The notes under the pieces: generated by a model
Told to the model about the DNA's origin: nothing
What the model saw: the letters and a program-made list of their open reading frames with translations, nothing else
Databases searched by the model: none
Assembly: GCA_015066565.1 (NCBI GenBank)
Contig: SVOB01000002.1
Span: 372,001 to 436,000 of the forward strand
Direction: 5' to 3'
Origin: Oscillospiraceae bacterium
GTDB lineage: Bacteria > Bacillota > Clostridia > Oscillospirales > Acutalibacteraceae
Length of the DNA stretch: 64,000 nucleotides
Program-made: the position numbers and the translations under genes
Shown here: positions 59,781 through 64,000 of the stretch, piece by piece
Numbering within the stretch: the first letter of the stretch is position 1
How the letters are laid out: every line of letters starts with the position of its first letter

Positions 59781-60573
59781 GTTTTGTATACTGAAAACCG
59801 AAAAAAGAAAAAAGAGGATTTTTCATAAGAATCCGCCGTATAATGCGGTAAAAACAGTTATTCCGAAAACAGCGGTCTTTGAGGAACTCACCGTTTATTC
59901 CTACAATAACAGAGCCGATTACTACGCCGTAAAGGAGCATCTCAAGGCTTTTTCTAAATCGGTCATATTTGAAAATGAGACCTTTCTTCCAAAAGAATCC
60001 GGCATTTTTGAGTATTCGTCAAATGACCTTAAGGCGCAAATGACCTTTAATTCGGCTTGTTATTTGCTTGAAAAATATAAGGGTAAAAACAGGTTGAAAC
60101 TGACGGTTATTGATAAAACGGGAAACTATTCCGCCCTGCTTGAAAGGCTTGTTATGCTTGCGGGTCAGATTGACGTCATAACGGGCGATGTTTTCAGGTA
60201 TCGCTATGTTGCCGACGAAATTTATGAGAACTTCGGCGCTGTTGTAAATGTTCGTGACCGAAAAAGCAAGGCGGAATACGCCGATATTACCGTCTCGCTT
60301 TCTGCCGACGGGGAGTATCCCTTGTCAATAACTCTGAGAAGCAGGGCGGATAAGAAGCTTTACAGCCTTGTCGGCGAGAGCTTTTCTCTTCCCGAAAAGA
60401 TAGCGAAATACAAGCCCGAAAACGTTGAAAACTATAAGTTTGCAAGCGCGCTTTTTTCGCTCAGCGGTCTCAAAAAGCTCGGTGAAATGAAATACGATAC
60501 TTTCACCCTTAATTCAAGGACTGTTACGCTTGATTCAGCGGCTAAAATGCTTGACACTTTACTGAATTTTTAA
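59779..60573 (+). CDS. Unrecognised 264-residue protein after the ftsEX cluster
   Basis: Soluble protein, no signal or membrane helix, that I cannot place in a family. It may have a Rossmann-like core: TVIDKTGNYSALLERLVMLA, QIDVITGDVFRYRYVADEIY, and ADITVSLSADGEYPLSITLR. The start is most likely TTG (59779) with GGAGGGA 6 bases before, because no ATG follows until residue 87 (MTFNSAC). The ribosome site is within a terminator hairpin, so expression may be low or conditional. greA follows after 41 bases. Confidence 0.65.
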   Translation: MFCILKTEKRKKRIFHKNPPYNAVKTVIPKTAVFEELTVYSYNNRADYYAVKEHLKAFSKSVIFENETFLPKESGIFEYSSNDLKAQMTFNSACYLLEKYKGKNRLKLTVIDKTGNYSALLERLVMLAGQIDVITGDVFRYRYVADEIYENFGAVVNVRDRKSKAEYADITVSLSADGEYPLSITLRSRADKKLYSLVGESFSLPEKIAKYKPENVENYKFASALFSLSGLKKLGEMKYDTFTLNSRTVTLDSAAKMLDTLLNF

Positions 60574-60614
60574 TATAATAAGATTTATGTATGAAAACGG
60601 AAAGGACGATTATT

Positions 60615-61085
60615 ATGGCTAAACAGGAAATAGTAATGACCGCTGAGGGTCTTGCTGAACTTCAGGCAGAACTTGACCAGTTAAAAACCGTAGGCAGAAA
60701 GGAAGCTGCCGAAAAAATCAAGACTGCAAGAGGCTACGGCGACCTTTCGGAGAACGCTGAGTATGACGAGGCAATGAGTGATCAGGGCAAGCTCGAAGCG
60801 AGAATCAGCGAGCTTGAGCATATGATTTCTCACGCTAAGGTTCTTGATGAAAGCGAGATTAATAAAGAGGTTGTTCATCTCGGCTCTAAGGTTAAAATCA
60901 GAGACAGCAAGAAAAAGGTTTTTGAATACCAGATAGTCGGTTACGCTCAGGCTAATCCCGCCGAGGGTCTCATTTCCGACGAATCACCCGTAGGCAAGGC
61001 TTTAATCGGTCATAAGGTAAACGATAAGGTTGTTGTTGAAGCGCCTATCGGCGAGCTTTCATTCAAGATTATCGAGATTATCTGA
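60615..61085 (+). CDS. greA: Transcription elongation factor GreA
   Basis: 156 residues. N-terminal coiled coil (EGLAELQAELDQLKTVGRKE, GDLSENAEYDEAMSDQGKLE with the acidic tip Asp-Glu that promotes RNA cleavage by RNA polymerase) and C-terminal FKBP-like domain (VGYAQANPAEGLISDESPVG, PIGELSFKIIEI). ATG at 60615 follows AAAGGACG; the longer upstream frame is not used. Precedes lysS, as in many Firmicutes. Confidence 0.96.
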   Translation: MAKQEIVMTAEGLAELQAELDQLKTVGRKEAAEKIKTARGYGDLSENAEYDEAMSDQGKLEARISELEHMISHAKVLDESEINKEVVHLGSKVKIRDSKKKVFEYQIVGYAQANPAEGLISDESPVGKALIGHKVNDKVVVEAPIGELSFKIIEII

Positions 61086-61117
61086 TTGCTTTTTCCATTT
61101 TGCGAAAGGAAATAAAT

Positions 61118-62629
61118 ATGGCAGACGAAAATATCAGAAATAACGCCGTTGAAGAAGAAATTGACGTTAACGAACAAAGACAAATCCGTCTTGAAAAGCT
61201 TCGCGCTCTTCAGCAGGAGGGCAAGGATCCGTTTGAAATAACGACGGCTGAACAGTCAATCGAAAGCGTTGAAATCAAGGCGAATTTTGAAAAATACGAA
61301 AACGAAACCGTCTCGGTTTGCGGAAGAATTGTTGCGCGCCGAATTATGGGTAAGGCGAGCTTTATGACAATCCAGGACAAGCTCGGCCGTATTCAGAGCT
61401 ATGTGAGCATCAACGACGTCGGCGAGGAGACCTACAAGGCTTTCAAAAAGAGCTGGGATATCGGCGATATAGTTGAGGTTAAGGGCTTTGTTTTCAAAAC
61501 GAGAACAGAGGAAATTTCGGTTCACGCTCAGTCAATAAGACTTCTTTCAAAATCCCTTATTCCGCTTCCCGAAAAATTCCACGGCTTAAAGGATACCGAT
61601 ACCCGTTACCGTCAGAGATATCTTGACCTTATAGTTAATCCCGAGGTTAAGGACACCTTTATCAAGCGTTCAATGATTCTCAGCGAAATCCGTAAATTCC
61701 TTGACGAAAGAGGATTTATGGAGGTTGAAACCCCGATGCTTGTCGATAACGCAGGCGGTGCGGCGGCAAGACCCTTCAACACCCACTATAATGCTCTTGA
61801 CGAGGACGTTAAGCTTCGTATTTCGCTTGAGCTTTATCTTAAGAGACTTATTATCGGCGGACTTGAAAAGGTTTATGAAATCGGCCGTGTATTCCGTAAC
61901 GAGGGTGTCGACACAAGACATAATCCCGAGTTTACTCTTATGGAGCTCTATCAGGCTTATACCGATTATAACGGAATGATGGAGCTTACGGAAACTATGT
62001 TCCGCCATCTTGCCGAAAAGGTTTGCGGAAGCGCAGTTATAAGCTATAACGGAACTGTAATCGACCTTTCAAAGCCCTTTAAGCGTATAACTATGATTGA
62101 CGCAATAAAGGAAGAAACCGGAATTGATTTTTCGGTTATCAAAACCGACGAAGAAGCGAAAAAAATCGCCGACGAAAAGCATATCGAATATGAAAAGCAT
62201 CATAAGAGGGGAGATATAATCAACCTTTTCTTTGAGGAATACTGTGAAGAAAAGATGATTCAGCCGACCTTCGTTATGGACCACCCGATTGAGATTAGTC
62301 CGCTTACAAAGAAAAAGCCCGGCAATCCCGATTTGGTTGAACGCTTTGAGCTTTATATTTACGGAAGAGAAATGTGTAACGCATATTCCGAGCTTAACGA
62401 CCCGATTGACCAGCGTGAGCGCTTTAAGGCTCAGGACGCTCTTGCGGACGCAGGCGACGAAGAAGCGAACCACACTGACGAAGACTTCCTTCACGCTATG
62501 GAACTCGGTATGCCTCCGACGGGCGGTATCGGCTACGGTATCGACAGGCTTGTAATGCTTCTTACCGATTCTTATTCAATCCGTGACGTCCTTCTCTTCC
62601 CGACAATGAAGAGCCTTGATAAGGAATAA
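61118..62629 (+). CDS. lysS: Lysyl-tRNA synthetase, class II
   Basis: 503 residues. N-terminal OB-fold anticodon domain (VSVCGRIVARRIMGKASFMT), class II motif 1 (MEVETPMLV), motif 2 (YEIGRVFRNEGVDTRHNPEF) and motif 3 (GGIGYGIDRLVMLLTDSYSI). ATG at 61118 with GAAAGGAAA is preferred to an upstream TTG. Follows greA by 32 bases; a short broken ORF lies directly after. Confidence 0.97.
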   Translation: MADENIRNNAVEEEIDVNEQRQIRLEKLRALQQEGKDPFEITTAEQSIESVEIKANFEKYENETVSVCGRIVARRIMGKASFMTIQDKLGRIQSYVSINDVGEETYKAFKKSWDIGDIVEVKGFVFKTRTEEISVHAQSIRLLSKSLIPLPEKFHGLKDTDTRYRQRYLDLIVNPEVKDTFIKRSMILSEIRKFLDERGFMEVETPMLVDNAGGAAARPFNTHYNALDEDVKLRISLELYLKRLIIGGLEKVYEIGRVFRNEGVDTRHNPEFTLMELYQAYTDYNGMMELTETMFRHLAEKVCGSAVISYNGTVIDLSKPFKRITMIDAIKEETGIDFSVIKTDEEAKKIADEKHIEYEKHHKRGDIINLFFEEYCEEKMIQPTFVMDHPIEISPLTKKKPGNPDLVERFELYIYGREMCNAYSELNDPIDQRERFKAQDALADAGDEEANHTDEDFLHAMELGMPPTGGIGYGIDRLVMLLTDSYSIRDVLLFPTMKSLDKE

Positions 62630-62633
62630 GATT

Positions 62634-62786
62634 ATGTTCGGTAAAAAGAATAAGAAAAGTCAGAACGAATTAAAAAGTGTAAATCCGAAGAACAATAAAA
62701 AGGATAAAAAAACCAAAAACGGTTAATTCGATGAGGATGAGCACGAATTCGAGAACCTTATGGAAGACCTCGACGAATATAATTAA
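62634..62786 (+). pseudogene. Small charge-segregated ORF with in-frame stop
   Basis: ATG at 62634, 4 bases after lysS. Thirty codons of a Lys/Asn-rich basic peptide (MFGKKNKKSQNELK..., KKDKKTKNG) end at TAA (62724-62726). The same frame continues for 19 acidic codons (FDEDEHEFENLMEDLDEYN) to a second TAA at 62786, just before the terminator. A single base change from GAA to TAA would explain the break. The ribosome site is weak (AAGGAATAAG). Confidence 0.55.
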
Positions 62787-62790
62787 AATA

Positions 62791-62823
62791 ATCCGCAGTT
62801 TTTAAACTGCGGATTGTCTTTTT
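62791..62823 (+). terminator. Terminator of the greA-lysS operon
   Basis: ATCCGCAGTTT / AAACTGCGGAT with a two-base loop and TGTCTTTTT. Confidence 0.88.
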
Positions 62824-62913
62824 CTAATCTGATTATATAAAAATAATTAAAATTGGGTATTTATTATAATCAGAAAAGGCGTATAATCAAAGCATACGAA
62901 CGGAGGTATTTTT

Positions 62914-63753
62914 ATGAAAAGAATTCTTACAATTCAGGATATTTCGTGCCTCGGAAAATGCTCGCTGACGGTCGCTTTACCGCTTCTTTCGGCTTTGGGT
63001 CACGAAACAGTTATTCTTCCTACGGCTGTTCTTTCAACCCACACTATGTTTGAGGGCTTTACTGTTAAGGATTTATCCGACCAGCTTGAGCCGATAACAA
63101 AGCACTGGAAGGATCAGGGCTTTAAATTTGACGCTATTTATACGGGTTATCTCGGAACCGAGGAAGAAATCGAAACCGTTAAAAGCATTATAAAGGAATT
63201 CGCAACTGACGAAACGCTTGTTTTCGTCGACCCCGCTATGGCTGATAACGGCAAGCTCTATCCCGCCTTTGACTTAAAATATGCTAAAAAGAACGCTTCT
63301 CTTTGCGGTATTGCCGACGTAATTGTTCCTAATATCACTGAGGCTTCGTTTATGACGGGTGTCGAATACAAAGAAACCTATGACGAGAATTACGTTAAAA
63401 CTCTTCTCAAGGCTCTTGTTGACCTCGGCGCAAAGACCGCTATACTTACGGGCGTTTCGCTGTCCGAGGGTAAGACGGGCGCTATGGGGCTCGACAGTAA
63501 GACAGGGGAGTATTTTGCATACCAGAACGACAGAATTCCCGCTGCTTATCACGGCACGGGCGATATATTCTCGTCAGTTGTCGTAGGCGCTCTTCTCAGG
63601 GGATTTTCAAGGTATGACTCAATAAAAATCGCCGCTGACTATACGGCGAAAACAATTGATATTACAAGAAACAATCCCGAAAAGCCCTGGTACGGCGTTG
63701 ATTTTGAAGCAACAATTCCCGAGCTTGTTGAAACGGTTGAAAAAATCAAATAA
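62914..63753 (+). CDS. Pyridoxal/pyridoxamine kinase (PdxY/PdxK-like)
   Basis: 279 residues of the ribokinase superfamily; makes pyridoxal phosphate from pyridoxal or pyridoxamine with ATP (salvage of vitamin B6). Family blocks: ILTIQDISCLGKCSLTVALP at the N-terminus, LPTAVLSTHTMFEGF, FVDPAMADNGKLY, VIVPNITEASFMTG, and the anion-hole/catalytic segment YHGTGDIFSSVVVGALLRG with Asp in GTGD. Monocistronic, GGAGG ribosome site, terminator after it. Confidence 0.92.
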   Translation: MKRILTIQDISCLGKCSLTVALPLLSALGHETVILPTAVLSTHTMFEGFTVKDLSDQLEPITKHWKDQGFKFDAIYTGYLGTEEEIETVKSIIKEFATDETLVFVDPAMADNGKLYPAFDLKYAKKNASLCGIADVIVPNITEASFMTGVEYKETYDENYVKTLLKALVDLGAKTAILTGVSLSEGKTGAMGLDSKTGEYFAYQNDRIPAAYHGTGDIFSSVVVGALLRGFSRYDSIKIAADYTAKTIDITRNNPEKPWYGVDFEATIPELVETVEKIK

Positions 63754-63766
63754 AAATCTTATAAAT

Positions 63767-63804
63767 AAAAGCTCCCTTGTGAAACTACAAGGGAGCTTGT
63801 TTTG
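63767..63804. terminator. Bidirectional terminator between pyridoxal kinase and fhs
   Basis: AAGCTCCCTTGT / ACAAGGGAGCTT, 12 perfect pairs, 6-base loop, T-tract on both sides (AAAA before the left arm, GTTTTG after the right). Confidence 0.88.
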
Positions 63805-63811
63805 TGTTTTA

Positions 63812-64000
63812 TCAGAACAATCCGCTGATATTTCCGTCGGAGTCAATATCAATCTTATATGCGGCGGGAACCTTCGGGAGACCGGGCATTGTCATAATAT
63901 CACCGGTATAAACTACTACAAAGCCTGCGCCTGATGAAAGTCTTACATCACGGACTGTCAGCTTGTAGCCTGTCGGAGCGCCGAGCTTTTTCGGGTCGTC
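63812..64000 (-). CDS. fhs: Formate-tetrahydrofolate ligase, C-terminal end (partial)
   Basis: The last 62 codons on the minus strand; the frame runs off the window. The visible residues read [39 protein letters not shown] and [19 protein letters not shown] at the stop, which are the strongly conserved end of Fhs (10-formyl-THF synthetase), a cytosolic ATP-dependent enzyme of one-carbon metabolism and of the Wood-Ljungdahl pathway. No start is in view, so the rest lies to the right of the window. Confidence 0.95.
   Translation of the reverse strand, partial: DDPKKLGAPTGYKLTVRDVRLSSGAGFVVVYTGDIMTMPGLPKVPAAYKIDIDSDGNISGLF

Overview
The window is chromosomal DNA from a Gram-positive, low-to-mid GC member of the Clostridia, most likely a gut Oscillospirales/Ruminococcaceae-type bacterium. 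The grounds are the ylxM-ffh-rpsP-khpA-rimM-trmD order, an IreB-family gene, a YlmC/YmxH sporulation-type PRC-barrel protein, formate-tetrahydrofolate ligase, strong GGAGG ribosome sites and several fibre-sugar hydrolases. This placement is inference from gene content; no 16S gene is present.

Layout. 1-4.8 kb: end of a coiled-coil gene, PcrA helicase, a zinc-PLC-like protein and a ZIP transporter. 4.9-9.6 kb: GPH sugar symporter and GH2 beta-galactosidase. 9.6-13.7 kb (minus): PHP phosphatase, DUF1015, VanZ and an oligopeptide-type binding lipoprotein. 13.9-21 kb: RmuC, a GH3 enzyme, and a second, domain-permuted GH3 facing it. 21.1-28.8 kb: IreB-like pair, then a PadR regulator with its operator, followed by three membrane proteins that share an almost identical N-terminal module, one lipoprotein, a decayed fourth module and dense intergenic repeats. 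This is the main accessory region. 28.8-37.6 kb: HAD phosphatases, RarA, dCMP deaminase, GH27, YlmC, Nnr and a zinc-ribbon membrane protein. 38-41.9 kb (minus): DUF11 protein and a GlpA/GlpB-like/DUF1667 oxidoreductase operon. 42-42.5 kb: tRNA-Leu(UAA) with two 138-bp structured repeats downstream. 42.7-54 kb: housekeeping genes for SRP, ribosome maturation, HPr, UvrC, RsmD and CoaD. 54.3-60.6 kb: a CdaR/PucR-type regulator and an ftsE-ftsX-PcsB-like-S41 cell-wall cluster. 60.6-64 kb: greA, lysS, pyridoxal kinase and the 3' end of fhs.

The most unusual observations are: (1) the PadR-linked set of proteins in which ribosome site and N-terminal module are nearly identical while the rest diverges, three of the four modules being preceded by a MITE-like element; (2) an S41 protein in the ftsEX cluster that lacks both catalytic residues; (3) tRNA-Leu-linked 138-bp repeats whose palindromic arms differ between copies but stay complementary; (4) four genes whose Shine-Dalgarno sequence lies in the 3' arm of a hairpin, among them a multi-branched leader before a DUF4830 gene.
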